Positions 43,355-52,841 of a DNA stretch of 64,000 nucleotides are shown here, piece after piece. This stretch comes from Pedobacter sp. BMA (GTDB lineage: Bacteria; Bacteroidota; Bacteroidia; Sphingobacteriales; Sphingobacteriaceae). Below the pieces are notes generated by a model that was given only the letters and a program-made list of their open reading frames with translations, was not told the origin of the DNA and did no database searches. Every line of letters begins with the position of its first letter. The first letter of the stretch is position 1. The stretch lies in NCBI RefSeq assembly GCF_001027745.1, contig NZ_LECU01000006.1, forward strand, positions 806,001 to 870,000. Direction: 5' to 3'. The translations under genes and the position numbers were made by a program.

Positions 43355-43591
43355 TACCGTTTTGTAGTAGTAGGAGAAACGATAATGATGGCGCCCGGCG
43401 ACACTACTTTTTTACCCCGAAATATTCCACATACCTGGATACAGCTCACCGATCAGGGCAAGCTGGTTTACTTTGTTCAGCCCGCAGGCAGGGCCGAGGA
43501 ATTTTTCAGAACCATGAATAACCTCAAACACGCTCCAACCCAAAAGGAGGTTGATGAAATTCATTTGCGGTGTTATTACCGAGTTGCCTGA
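43337..43591 (+). pseudogene. 5'-truncated cupin-domain protein
   Basis: The open frame reads LQIFNGYRFVVVGETIMMAP, then GDTTFLPRNIPHTW and KLVYFVQPAGRAEEFF. These are the second half of a cupin: a beta strand, the GDT-x(3)-PRN-x-PH metal-binding turn and the next strand. The first half, which should supply the other His ligands, is absent upstream, where the tRNA-like remnant and repeat take its place. An internal ATG at 43385 could give 68 residues, but not a complete fold. The 3' end overlaps the convergent gene by 68 bp. Confidence 0.65.
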
Positions 43592-44555
43592 TCTTTTTCC
43601 AGTCTTCACAGGTACCTTCCATATTGCCCAGCATCTGCTTACAAATCCCGCGGCGGTAAAGATTGCTGACATCATTAGGGTTTGCCTCAAGTGATTTATC
43701 GTAATGATACAAGGCAAGGGTATAATCTTTTAGCTGGTATGCGTCATTTGCAGATTTCGAACTAAAATAATAAGGCATCGCCACACCTATACTCAGGTAT
43801 TTCAATGATATATTCATCAATACTTTAACAGCTTTTCCGTTGTGATATGCCGGTAACCACATTCCGGCGGCCGAGTTGAAAGCTTTCCGATATTCTTCGT
43901 CGTACTTTTTGCTGATGCCCTGAAGGATTCTCAGACTATCAGGTTTACCATTTTCGTTGATGATAAAGGTAGAAATGAGTTCCACATCTTTTGGGTTCAG
44001 TTTCTTTTTACCAATTTCCAGCTGTAAATACCGTTGAAAAGAAGAGCCTTTAAAGGGTGCATATATTTTTTGTCCCGATTTATATACTGTATCATTTTCT
44101 TTAATGCTGAAAATATCATCAGCTTTTAACGGCATACTTCTCTGAACCAGTTTTTCATTGTAGAAGGTGTATTGCAGAGACATTGCATCATCAAGTGCCC
44201 CGGTAGCCGAAGCGCTAATCAACACCATCTTATTATTGTCCCATTCCATGATTCTCAAAGTATTGATCACCGAACCTTCAAGGGTTTTAATCATCAAACG
44301 GTTGCCCGATACCTGATAGAGATATTCTAAACCTTTATCGTTATAAGCTGATGAACTACCAAATTCTCCGGTTGGGGTAAAGGTATATTTTACATATGTG
44401 TATTTCAGGATGTTGTCATCAGGGAGATCTTCCCCGCTCAGGTAATTAATCTTTGCCGCTACGTAAGAACTGTTGAGTTTATTCTGAGCAAAAAGGTTAA
44501 TGGAAAAGAGCAAAAAAGCAATCAAAACTTTAACTAAGGTTAATCGATACTTCAT
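43524..44555 (-). CDS. Secreted TonB-C-like/TPR protein
   Basis: A 343-residue protein with signal peptide (LLFSINLFAQ). A beta-rich N-terminal half (about 30-170) has no recognised family. Residues about 185-260 resemble a TonB C-terminal domain: FIINENGKPDSLRILQGISK, YRKAFNSAAGMWLPAYHNGK, VLMNISLKY. A TPR pair follows (NDAYQLKDYTLALYHYDKSL, EANPNDVSNLYRRGICKQML). Related Bacteroidota proteins with TonB-C plus TPR are poorly understood. It lies between the cupin remnant and a DinB-like pseudogene. Its final 68 bp overlap the cupin frame. Confidence 0.72.
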   Translation of the reverse strand: MKYRLTLVKVLIAFLLFSINLFAQNKLNSSYVAAKINYLSGEDLPDDNILKYTYVKYTFTPTGEFGSSSAYNDKGLEYLYQVSGNRLMIKTLEGSVINTLRIMEWDNNKMVLISASATGALDDAMSLQYTFYNEKLVQRSMPLKADDIFSIKENDTVYKSGQKIYAPFKGSSFQRYLQLEIGKKKLNPKDVELISTFIINENGKPDSLRILQGISKKYDEEYRKAFNSAAGMWLPAYHNGKAVKVLMNISLKYLSIGVAMPYYFSSKSANDAYQLKDYTLALYHYDKSLEANPNDVSNLYRRGICKQMLGNMEGTCEDWKKIRQLGNNTANEFHQPPFGLERV

Positions 44556-44579
44556 AACAGAGCATTAATTTTCAAATAT

Positions 44580-44870
44580 AAAATAATGCAAATGAATTAT
44601 CTTATCTGCAAACCTCACCGAACTTTTCCAAAGGGATTCCAAAGGTCGCGCTTATTGATGCCATAAAAGCGACGGAAGTAATGATTAAACAGGTTTTTGC
44701 AGAGCTGACCGAGGATGTGCTTGCAAAGGAATACCCTTAACTTATACTCGATAAAACAACAACAACGGTCTTTTTCATGATCCATCTGTATGGGCAATCC
44801 AGTTATCAATTGGGAATAGGCCGTTGCACAATACCGCGGCAAGGAAAAAAATTAATACATTCGGTTAAAA
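44580..44870 (+). pseudogene. DinB/DUF1572-like pseudogene
   Basis: No start codon and an in-frame stop (TAA at 44738-44740) break the frame. Before the stop it reads GIPKVALIDAIKATEVMIKQ and VFAELTEDVLAKEYP. After it, in the same frame, it reads TTTTVFFMIHLYGQSSYQLG, which is the HLxxHxxYHLGQINYHR pattern of DinB-like four-helix proteins with the metal-binding His partly lost. So a DinB-superfamily gene decayed here. It ends just before the SGNH hydrolase. An opposite-strand frame (44615-44842) is a shadow. Confidence 0.6.
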
Positions 44871-44885
44871 TCGATTCCGGCCAAT

Positions 44886-45671
44886 ATGAATAGAATGAGC
44901 CTTTACAAATTGTTTTTTTTATTTGCGGTAATATGTTTAACCGTTTCAGCCGCTTTTCGTTTAAAAGAGAAGAACAATTACGATATCATTTTTATCGGCG
45001 ACAGTATTACAGAATCGCGGATGGTAGAAAATGCCGGCACTTTCGGTCCTGCGGCTATTGCAACAGATTATTTAAAGGTTTCAGGAAAGTTTCAAAATGT
45101 CCGATTCAGCAATCAGGGACACAGCGGTTATACAACGGTCGACTTTTTGCCCGTTACCAATAAGGCATTTCCGGAGCTGGTAAAAGCTGCAGATGCTTTT
45201 TTTGCTGAAAAAAATGCCGGCTTGGTTTTTAGTATTATGCTGGGCACCAACGACAGCGCAGAGAAGGGACCTAATGGATCTCCCGTTTCCGCTGAGACAT
45301 ATCGCTCTAATTTAAAAACCCTGGCCGACACGCTACTGAGCATGTACCCTAATGCTAAAGTTGTATTCCATACACCGATTTATTACAGTGACAGCACACA
45401 AAACCGATCAGTATATCTCCGTGCAGGAAGAGCAAGATTGCAGAGCTATTTCCCTCAGATCAGGTCTTTGGTTAAGGCATACAAGCAAGTGCAGCCAGGG
45501 CGGGTTTACCTTGGCGATGAAGATGCATATCCATATTTTAAGAAAAAATACTTAAGCGATATGAATGAAGAACATGGCCCCGCCGGTACATTCTATCTTC
45601 ATCCAAACAAAAAGGGGGCACAGGCGCTTGGTACGTTTTGGGGAAAAGCATTAAGCAGAAGTCTTAAATAA
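44886..45671 (+). CDS. Secreted SGNH/GDSL hydrolase
   Basis: A 261-residue esterase-fold enzyme with a signal peptide (LYKLFFLFAVICLTVSAAF). Block I is IIFIGDSITESR with nucleophile Ser40. The Gly block is GHSGYTT, the Asn block is LGTNDSA, and the catalytic Asp/His is near the end, in YLHPNKKGAQALG. Family members act on acyl esters of sugars, lipids or glycans. It could remove acetyl groups from the glycans handled by the neighbouring SusC/SusD systems, which begin 300 bp downstream. That link is inferred from position alone. Confidence 0.88.
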   Translation: MNRMSLYKLFFLFAVICLTVSAAFRLKEKNNYDIIFIGDSITESRMVENAGTFGPAAIATDYLKVSGKFQNVRFSNQGHSGYTTVDFLPVTNKAFPELVKAADAFFAEKNAGLVFSIMLGTNDSAEKGPNGSPVSAETYRSNLKTLADTLLSMYPNAKVVFHTPIYYSDSTQNRSVYLRAGRARLQSYFPQIRSLVKAYKQVQPGRVYLGDEDAYPYFKKKYLSDMNEEHGPAGTFYLHPNKKGAQALGTFWGKALSRSLK

Positions 45672-45970
45672 GAGAAAACACAGCTCTTTATTATCTCTTT
45701 AATACCTCACCAATCTTCTGGTGCACTCTCGCGGTATAATTCTGCTTTCCCAGAACAGATTGTGCGAAATTTAATTTTAGTACCACTTACCTGATTCAGT
45801 CAAGGACCTTAGTTTTTCGAAAGATTTAGAATTTTCATCCCTTTTATTAAGGATTTTCACCCTACTCCTTTTATGATAATGATCAAATTTGGTATAACAA
45901 GCAATTTACGATAGCAGCAATTCGTAAGCCTTGCTTGAGGTATAACCAAATTAACCAACATTAAACTAAT
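45672..45970. other. Upstream region of the first SusC gene
   Basis: 299 bp without a supported gene. It should carry the promoter of the SusC/SusD pair. CAAATTTG at about 45883 is 7 of 8 to TAnnTTTG, with no clear -33 box, so no firm call is made. Confidence 0.5.
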
Positions 45971-48900
45971 ATGATCAAAATTTACAAAAAGGGTTATTTA
46001 CATCCTAAAAAAAATGAGAGCTTATCGCGCATGAAGTGCGTATGGCTTGGAATTGTCTTTGTTTTATGCACGGTAACTCATGCTTTGGCGCAGGAAGCTA
46101 AAATTTCAGGGACTGTTAAAGATGAAAAAGGGGAAACCTTACCAGGAGTAAGTGTTAAGGTAAAGGGTAGTACGGTGATTACTGTAAGTGACCCAAAAGG
46201 TAACTATAGCATTACAGCGCCAAAAAATGCGGTGCTTTTGTTTTCATATGTAGGCTATCAGGCACAGGAAAAGCCGGTTGGCACTGGTGTAGTGGTAAAT
46301 GTCACCATGTTGCCTGATGCCGGCTCATTAAGCGAAGTGGTTGTAGTAGGCTATGGAACGCAAAAGAAGGTGAACTTAACAGGATCTATTGCAACAATAA
46401 GCGGTAAGGATATCGAAAACAGGCCGGTTACCAATTTGTCCAATTCTCTTGCAGGCCTGGCTTCAGGTTTATATAGTAATCAATCTTCAGGTCAGCCCGG
46501 GAGTGATGCATCGAGTTTGTCCATACGCGGGCTAAGTACGCTTAGCAGCTCAAGTGTTCTGGTCTTGATTGATGGCATTAGCGGTTCTATCGATGCGGTG
46601 AATCCTCAGGATGTGGAAAGTGTAACAGTGTTAAAAGACGCTGCATCAACCGCAATTTACGGTTCGCTTGCTGCAAACGGAGTGATACTGATTACGACTA
46701 AAAAAGGATCAGGAAAACCAACATTGAGTTACAGTGGTATATTTTCTTCCACCCGACCTTCACAGCTGCCAAAATTCGTAACCAATAGTGTGGATTATAT
46801 GCGGTTAATCAATGAGGCTTCAGCAAACATCGGTGGGGCAGTAATCTATTCCCCGGATATCATCCAACCCTACATAGACGCGGCTTCTAACCCTGATGGT
46901 ACAACTGCCCAGGGTATACCAAATGATGTTGCCTATGCCAATACAGACTGGGCTAAAACGACCATAAACCGAAGCGCATTGCAAAACAACAATATTTCAT
47001 TAAATGGTAAATCGGAAAGCACTAGCTATCTTCTTTCCCTCGGTTACATCAATAATCCCGGAATAATCGACAATACCGCGTATAGCGATTACCGTTTTCG
47101 CATTAATCTGGAAACAAAGATCAATGATTACATTACTGTTGGCACCAACACATTTGGTGATTTGGGTAAATACAGCCTAACCAATGTTTCAGACTTTCTG
47201 AATTTTCTCAGACAGATTGCACCTATGGCTTATCCCTATTACGATGGTTATTATGGTATAGATCCGGTACCCGTAAACGGGAGTACAGGTAATGTGCTTT
47301 CACGTTTGCGAGGAACAAAAGGGAACCGGATTTCCACAAATATCAGTAGTACCTGGTACGTGAAAGCCAATCTCGCTAAAGGGTTAACCTTTGAACCAAG
47401 AATTAGTTATGCACCCAAATTTAATGAAACCAATAGCTTCACCGATCCCCAATCCTTGCGTTTTAAAAACTTTCAAATGAATGCAATTACGCAAAGTAAT
47501 GATCAAGCCGATCCGGTTAATTCCACAACAGCTAATACCTTCAGCAAATCTTACAACATGACCATGGAAAGTCTCCTTCGGTATAATACTAATTTTGGAG
47601 AAAAACACCATCTTGGTTTACTTGCGGGGTATAATCAATACAAAGTTTATGCTTATGCAACCAGTATTACCGCCAAAGGATTAGTTGATGGTTCTGTAAC
47701 AGCAATCAGTACAGCCAGTTCTTTTCCAACCAATCCAACAGGTAGCGCGGGCGACAACTATGCTTTCCGATCATTTTTCGGCCGCTTGAATTATAGTTAC
47801 GTAGACAAGTATTTGTTTGAGGCAAATCTGAGACGAGATGGATCCTCTAAATTCGGGCCGGTAAATCAATTCGGATATTTTCCTTCTTTTTCGGCAGGAT
47901 GGAACCTAGACAAAGAAGCATTTTTGAAAAATTTCCTGGAAAAAATAAAAGTTAATACATTCAAGATTAGGGCTTCATGGGGAAGGGTAGGTAATGTAGC
48001 GTCAGGAAATTATGACTGGCAATCGTTGTACTCTACAACCAGTGCTACCACAACGGCGTACTCACTTAATGGTACGTCAGTAGTGGGATTGTACACTTCC
48101 AAAATAGGGAATCCCGCATTACATTGGGAAACCACTGAAGAAACTGATTTTGGAATCGACCTAACCGCGCTAAAAGGATTGAGCTTTACCGCGGATTGGT
48201 TTAGTAAGAAAACATCGGGAATCCTTTTTCTTCCGACAATTGATATCACCCACGGTACCGCTACCGCTCCCACAGTTAATCTGGCAGGCGTAAGTGCCAA
48301 GGGAATGGAATTTACATTGGGCTGGCAGGGTAATAAAGGCCAGTTGCATTACAGTGCTACAGCTAACCTGGCATACTATTACAAAAATCAGGTGACGAAT
48401 TACAAGGGATTAATCGCTACTACATATGGTGTAAATGCGGTTGACGGCAGTGTTTCCACTTCTAACAATGTTTCGGCAGTTTCCAGTGGGGGTAATAACC
48501 GTGTTGTAGAGGGTCACTTAATTAATGAGTTTTATTTGCAAACCGTTTACAAAGGCTCGGGTACCTATACCACAGCTACCGGTGCGGTTGATCCGAAGGG
48601 AGGACCCAAAGATGGTATGATCAGAACAGATGCCGATTTGAACTGGGTGATTGCAATGAAAGCTGCCGGTTATAGTTTTGGCCCGGTGAACACCGTTGCA
48701 GCAGGGAATCTTTATAAGGGTGATTTACTTTATTCGGATAACAATAATGATGGTGTTTATGGTAATGCAGGAGATGCACAATTCCAGAATTATTCAACCT
48801 TGCCAAAATACGTGTTCGGCCTGAACCTAAATGCGAGCTACAAAGGCTTTAATCTTTCGGTGATTCTGGCTGGGGGAGCAGGGATGAAGTTTTATACCAA

Positions 48901-49282
48901 TTACGCTTATATCAACAGCTCATTTGTGCGGTTGGCTTCCAGCATTCCTCAACAAGTAGCAGATGATCATTATTCGGCAAGCAATCTGAACGGATATTAT
49001 CCAAGGATAAAAACAGCCGATGTAATTAATGATGTTGCCAGCGATTTCTGGTTAAAAAACGGCTCATACCTGAAGATCAAAAATGTTCAGCTGGGCTATA
49101 CCATCCCCGAAAGTTTAATGAACCGACTGGGAGGTGTAGTGAAATCTCTCAATTTCTATGTTACCGGCGAGAATATATTAACCCTTAGTGCTTATAAACT
49201 GGGAGATCCTGAACAAGGTAGCTTGGGAACGCCTTATCCGATCATGAAACAGTTTTCTTTAGGTGTTAATGCTAAATTTTAA
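45971..49282 (+). CDS. SusC/RagA-type TonB-dependent outer-membrane transporter 1
   Basis: A 1103-residue beta-barrel transporter. A signal peptide ends at HALAQ. A carboxypeptidase-regulatory-like domain follows (ISGTVKDEKGETLPGVSVKV). The plug starts at VVVVGYGTQKKVNLTGSIAT and holds LSIRGLSTL and VLIDGISGSIDAVNPQDVES. The barrel ends in GVNAKF. It forms a SusCD complex with the next gene, 23 bp downstream, and imports an oligosaccharide or peptide with energy from TonB. No ECF-sigma signalling extension and no anti-sigma gene are present nearby. Confidence 0.95.
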   Translation: MIKIYKKGYLHPKKNESLSRMKCVWLGIVFVLCTVTHALAQEAKISGTVKDEKGETLPGVSVKVKGSTVITVSDPKGNYSITAPKNAVLLFSYVGYQAQEKPVGTGVVVNVTMLPDAGSLSEVVVVGYGTQKKVNLTGSIATISGKDIENRPVTNLSNSLAGLASGLYSNQSSGQPGSDASSLSIRGLSTLSSSSVLVLIDGISGSIDAVNPQDVESVTVLKDAASTAIYGSLAANGVILITTKKGSGKPTLSYSGIFSSTRPSQLPKFVTNSVDYMRLINEASANIGGAVIYSPDIIQPYIDAASNPDGTTAQGIPNDVAYANTDWAKTTINRSALQNNNISLNGKSESTSYLLSLGYINNPGIIDNTAYSDYRFRINLETKINDYITVGTNTFGDLGKYSLTNVSDFLNFLRQIAPMAYPYYDGYYGIDPVPVNGSTGNVLSRLRGTKGNRISTNISSTWYVKANLAKGLTFEPRISYAPKFNETNSFTDPQSLRFKNFQMNAITQSNDQADPVNSTTANTFSKSYNMTMESLLRYNTNFGEKHHLGLLAGYNQYKVYAYATSITAKGLVDGSVTAISTASSFPTNPTGSAGDNYAFRSFFGRLNYSYVDKYLFEANLRRDGSSKFGPVNQFGYFPSFSAGWNLDKEAFLKNFLEKIKVNTFKIRASWGRVGNVASGNYDWQSLYSTTSATTTAYSLNGTSVVGLYTSKIGNPALHWETTEETDFGIDLTALKGLSFTADWFSKKTSGILFLPTIDITHGTATAPTVNLAGVSAKGMEFTLGWQGNKGQLHYSATANLAYYYKNQVTNYKGLIATTYGVNAVDGSVSTSNNVSAVSSGGNNRVVEGHLINEFYLQTVYKGSGTYTTATGAVDPKGGPKDGMIRTDADLNWVIAMKAAGYSFGPVNTVAAGNLYKGDLLYSDNNNDGVYGNAGDAQFQNYSTLPKYVFGLNLNASYKGFNLSVILAGGAGMKFYTNYAYINSSFVRLASSIPQQVADDHYSASNLNGYYPRIKTADVINDVASDFWLKNGSYLKIKNVQLGYTIPESLMNRLGGVVKSLNFYVTGENILTLSAYKLGDPEQGSLGTPYPIMKQFSLGVNAKF

Positions 49283-49305
49283 GTACAAATAATCATCAAA
49301 CGATC

Positions 49306-51081
49306 ATGAAAAAAATAATACAGATATGCGTTGTTGCTTTGGTATTTGTAAGCAGCTGCAAAAAGAATTTACTAAATACGGTGCCGGATAATCAATTGTC
49401 TTCCAAAACGATGTGGACATCCGATGCATCGACCATAGAAGGTGTAAATGGTGTTTATGCCGCACTAAGGGGAGGAACAAAAAACGGAGAAGGTGATATG
49501 CTTTATGAATTATACAGTACTGACCGATACGGCTATACTGGGCAGGCCTATTTTGCTACTGATCTTACCGCAGGAACTGCAACGCCAAGTTTGTCGCTGT
49601 TTAGCACCGCCTGGCAGGCATTATACGAAGGCATAGCAAGAGCAAACGATGCGATTAAGAATATCCCGCTTCAATCGCCGTCTACGGCGGTAAAAAAAGC
49701 GCAGTATGTGGCAGAATGTAAGTTTTTAAGGGCCTATTTCTATTACCGTTTAAATCAGGTTTTCCAGGGGGTTCCCATTTATCTTGAACCTACGGAATAC
49801 GATAAATTCAACAAAGCCCGCAGCACTACAGATGAAGTGTGGACAAGCATTATCACCGATCTTACCGATGCGATCAATGAGACTAATCTACCTGGTAAAT
49901 ATGCTGCAGGGTCTGGTGACTATGGACGTATAACTAAAGGAGCAGCCTATGCGTTACGTGGAAAAGTTTACATGTATCAGAAGAATTGGGCTGCTGCTAT
50001 TGCAGATTTTCAGCAGCTACCAAGCTTAGGATTTGCTCTATATACAGGGGCGGGCGCAGACAGTTATAATCAGCTGTTCAAGCTGGCTAATGAGCAGTCG
50101 CCGGAAATGATTTTTTCGATGCAGAATATAGATCTTGCAGGTTATGGTTCGGATATCAGTTTTTATAACGGAACCAGGGCTGCAAATGGATCTTGCTGGA
50201 GTTACTACAATGCATCGCCCTACCTTGCGGATCTTTACGAAAATGTTGATGGCTCTAAATTTAACTGGGATACTGTCATTCCCGGATATTCCACATTAAC
50301 ACCGGCACAGCGTGAAGTCTATTTTATTCGCGACGGTGCAACAGCTGCGGAATTATCGGCTGCTGCTACGAGAGGCGCACAGGTGTCGCTATATCTGCCA
50401 GCTGGAAACGAAGCCAGGATACTCAGGGCATACGCCAGCCGGGATCCGCGGATGAACCAAAGTTTAATTACCCCTTACAGTACATTTTTCGGTCCGAATA
50501 CCGTAGCTAAGTACTGGCGCTGGCCATATCGGGCAGAGACGGCACCTTCGTTCGATATCAGGGCAGACAATACAGTTGGTTTTTATTACTACCGGAAATT
50601 TGTGGAAACCGGTACCGCTGAGACCTGGGTGAGGACCCAAACGCCGGTTGATTTTCCGATTATTCGCTATGCTGATGTGTTGCTGAATTGGGCAGAGAGC
50701 ACGAACGAAGTATCAGGAGTAACACAATCAACCGTAGATTTAGTTAATTTAGTGAGGTCCAGAGCAGGAGTTGCTTTATTACAGATTACCAATGCTGCAT
50801 TGCCTACTTATGTGAGTTCGCAGGCCGACCTTCGTGAACGGATCAGAAATGAGCGGAGGATTGAATTTGTGAATGAAGGCATCAACTATTTCGACGAATT
50901 ACGTTGGGGTACCTGGCTGACCAATAAATTTAAAGCGAATAACGGCGCGTTATATCCATGGGGAAAACCCTATGTTACTTATGTTAAGCAAGGCGATTAC
51001 ATAACAGCCTGGCCAATACCTAACTCTGTTGTGCAGATTACTGGCGGCAATGTAAAGCCCTCTCCTGGCTGGATATATTAA
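49306..51081 (+). CDS. SusD/RagB-type surface lipoprotein 1
   Basis: A 591-residue outer-membrane lipoprotein (VALVFVSSC is the lipobox). It follows the SusD plan: TPR helices (TAWQALYEGIARANDAIKNI, ECKFLRAYFYYRLNQVFQGV) hold a ligand-binding face. The C-terminal RagB part has ADVLLNWAEST and LRERIRNERRIEFVNEGINY. It caps the SusC barrel upstream. Its ligand is unknown. A terminator follows. Confidence 0.95.
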   Translation: MKKIIQICVVALVFVSSCKKNLLNTVPDNQLSSKTMWTSDASTIEGVNGVYAALRGGTKNGEGDMLYELYSTDRYGYTGQAYFATDLTAGTATPSLSLFSTAWQALYEGIARANDAIKNIPLQSPSTAVKKAQYVAECKFLRAYFYYRLNQVFQGVPIYLEPTEYDKFNKARSTTDEVWTSIITDLTDAINETNLPGKYAAGSGDYGRITKGAAYALRGKVYMYQKNWAAAIADFQQLPSLGFALYTGAGADSYNQLFKLANEQSPEMIFSMQNIDLAGYGSDISFYNGTRAANGSCWSYYNASPYLADLYENVDGSKFNWDTVIPGYSTLTPAQREVYFIRDGATAAELSAAATRGAQVSLYLPAGNEARILRAYASRDPRMNQSLITPYSTFFGPNTVAKYWRWPYRAETAPSFDIRADNTVGFYYYRKFVETGTAETWVRTQTPVDFPIIRYADVLLNWAESTNEVSGVTQSTVDLVNLVRSRAGVALLQITNAALPTYVSSQADLRERIRNERRIEFVNEGINYFDELRWGTWLTNKFKANNGALYPWGKPYVTYVKQGDYITAWPIPNSVVQITGGNVKPSPGWIY

Positions 51082-51112
51082 GTGCCAGAAAAAACATTCA
51101 GGTTATTTTACA

Positions 51113-51150
51113 AAAAAAAGCAACAAGGAATTTCCCTGTTGCTTTTTTTT
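51113..51150. terminator. Hairpin terminator between the two SusCD operons
   Basis: GCAACAAGG and CCCTGTTGC arms (one mismatch), flanked by A8 and T8. It can stop both the plus-strand susD and the minus-strand sulfatase transcripts. Confidence 0.88.
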
Positions 51151-51168
51151 GTACTTCATCTGCCAAAT

Positions 51169-52824
51169 TCAGAATCCGAAACCGCTTGGGCCAACGGGAT
51201 CCTGAATTTTACTTTTCCTGAAGTCCTTCATCGATTGCGGTTCCTTATCTTCGAGCGTGCTGAAATCTACTACACCGGTTTTCTTTGCCCAGTCAAAATA
51301 TTTAACTGATAACTGACTAACCAGCTCATGGTTTTTCGCTGCGAGATTTTGAGTTTCACCTCTGTCATTCTCGAGATTGTATAACTCCCAGCTGTAGCTC
51401 GGCCAATGTGAAACCAGTTTCCATTTACCAGATCTTACTGCCCTGTTTCCTGCCCTTTCCCAAAACAAAGGCTCGTTTCGCTGAACAGTATCCTGTTTGC
51501 TAAATAAAACAGGCAATAAACTCTTACCCGGAAGCGCGTTTGGTATTGTCTGATTAAATTTTTTCGGATATGCGGCGCCTGATAATTCGTAGAAGGTTGG
51601 TGCTAAATCGATAATATGTCCTGTACCTTTTCTGATTTGTCCGGCCTCAATTTTTGATGGAAACCAGGCAATGAACGGAGAGCTGATTCCACCCTCATAC
51701 ATGTCATCTTTGAAGGCGAGAAACGGCGTATTGGAAGCATAGGACCAGTTTTTGCTTTGCGATTCGTACGACCCGATAGTGCCTACAGGCCCGGTGTTTC
51801 TGATGGCTCCGTTATGCCATTTTATCATCTCCTCTGCGGGAGCACCATTGTCGGATATAAAGACGATCAGGGTGTTCTGGTCTGCTCCGCTTTTTTTCAA
51901 CTGTTCCAATACCTTGCCAATTCCCTGATCCATCCGATCTACCATTGCAGAGAAGACTTCCATCTTGGTGGCCCATTGATGGCGTTGATCATAAGAAAGT
52001 CTACTCCAGTCGTAGATGTCATCATTTTTAACTGATGGAGTGGTATTGTCAGCTACAATTCCCAGTTGCTTCTGTTTAGCAAAACGCGTTTTTCTTAGTT
52101 CATCCCAACCTTTGTCATATTTGCCTTTGTATTTGGCGATATCTTCAGGCAGGGCATGTAAAGGCCAATGGGGCGCGGTATAGGCTAAATAAAGAAAAAA
52201 GGGTTTGTCTTTTTTGGCCTCTTCAGCAATGTAAGTTACTGCCTGTTCGGTTACCACATCTGTCTGATAAAACTTCCCTGCTTCCAAGGGGTAAGGTTTT
52301 CCATCCAGCATATAAGGCTGTTTTTTTCCACCATTAAAGTCGCCCTGATCGAAGTAACTGCCGTTATTGGCCATCAGACTTCTGTCGAAGCCGCGTTGCC
52401 AGGGGAAACTCTGATCTTTTCCTGAAACATGCCATTTACCCGAAAGCAACGTGGTATACCCGTTATTTTTGAGTACTTCTGCCAGGGTTAGCGATTCCTT
52501 ATTCAGGTATCCCTGATAGGCCGGCAAACCCAGGTCGTTAGCGAAGTAACCTACGCCAGCTTTGTGCTGATACTGCCCTGTAAGCAGAGATGCCCTCGTT
52601 GGAGCACAGATGGAATTGTTATAAAACTCTTTCAATCTGATGCCTTGATTCGCTAATTTATCCAGATTCGGGGTTTGAATCTCAGATCCATATGCCCCTA
52701 TATCCGAATAGCCTAAATCATCAGCTAAAATAAGGATGATGTTTGGGTGCTTGTTTTGTTGTGCACGTGTATTGTAGGAATTGATCAGTGTCAAAACCAG
52801 CAATATTAAAAATGAATTCTTCAT
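51169..52824 (-). CDS. Secreted arylsulfatase 1
   Basis: A 551-residue sulfatase of the alkaline phosphatase fold with a signal peptide (ILLVLTLINSYNTRA). The formylglycine motif is CAPTR at 73-77 with Cys73 to be matured. The metal ligands start with ADDLGYSDIG. A second cluster is in LIVFISDNGAP with Asp-Asn. The C-terminal subdomain holds GKWKLVSHWP. It hydrolyses sulfate esters from glycans or aryl compounds, probably in the periplasm. It lies 17 bp after the next sulfatase stop in the same operon and resembles it closely. No maturation enzyme is seen in this operon. Confidence 0.93.
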   Translation of the reverse strand: MKNSFLILLVLTLINSYNTRAQQNKHPNIILILADDLGYSDIGAYGSEIQTPNLDKLANQGIRLKEFYNNSICAPTRASLLTGQYQHKAGVGYFANDLGLPAYQGYLNKESLTLAEVLKNNGYTTLLSGKWHVSGKDQSFPWQRGFDRSLMANNGSYFDQGDFNGGKKQPYMLDGKPYPLEAGKFYQTDVVTEQAVTYIAEEAKKDKPFFLYLAYTAPHWPLHALPEDIAKYKGKYDKGWDELRKTRFAKQKQLGIVADNTTPSVKNDDIYDWSRLSYDQRHQWATKMEVFSAMVDRMDQGIGKVLEQLKKSGADQNTLIVFISDNGAPAEEMIKWHNGAIRNTGPVGTIGSYESQSKNWSYASNTPFLAFKDDMYEGGISSPFIAWFPSKIEAGQIRKGTGHIIDLAPTFYELSGAAYPKKFNQTIPNALPGKSLLPVLFSKQDTVQRNEPLFWERAGNRAVRSGKWKLVSHWPSYSWELYNLENDRGETQNLAAKNHELVSQLSVKYFDWAKKTGVVDFSTLEDKEPQSMKDFRKSKIQDPVGPSGFGF

Positions 52825-52841
52825 CGCTTTTAATTTATTGA

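Noticed and set aside
44615-44842. 75-residue open frame on the minus strand
   Set aside because: No recognisable motif; the plus strand of the same bases carries the DinB-like remnant, which explains the composition.
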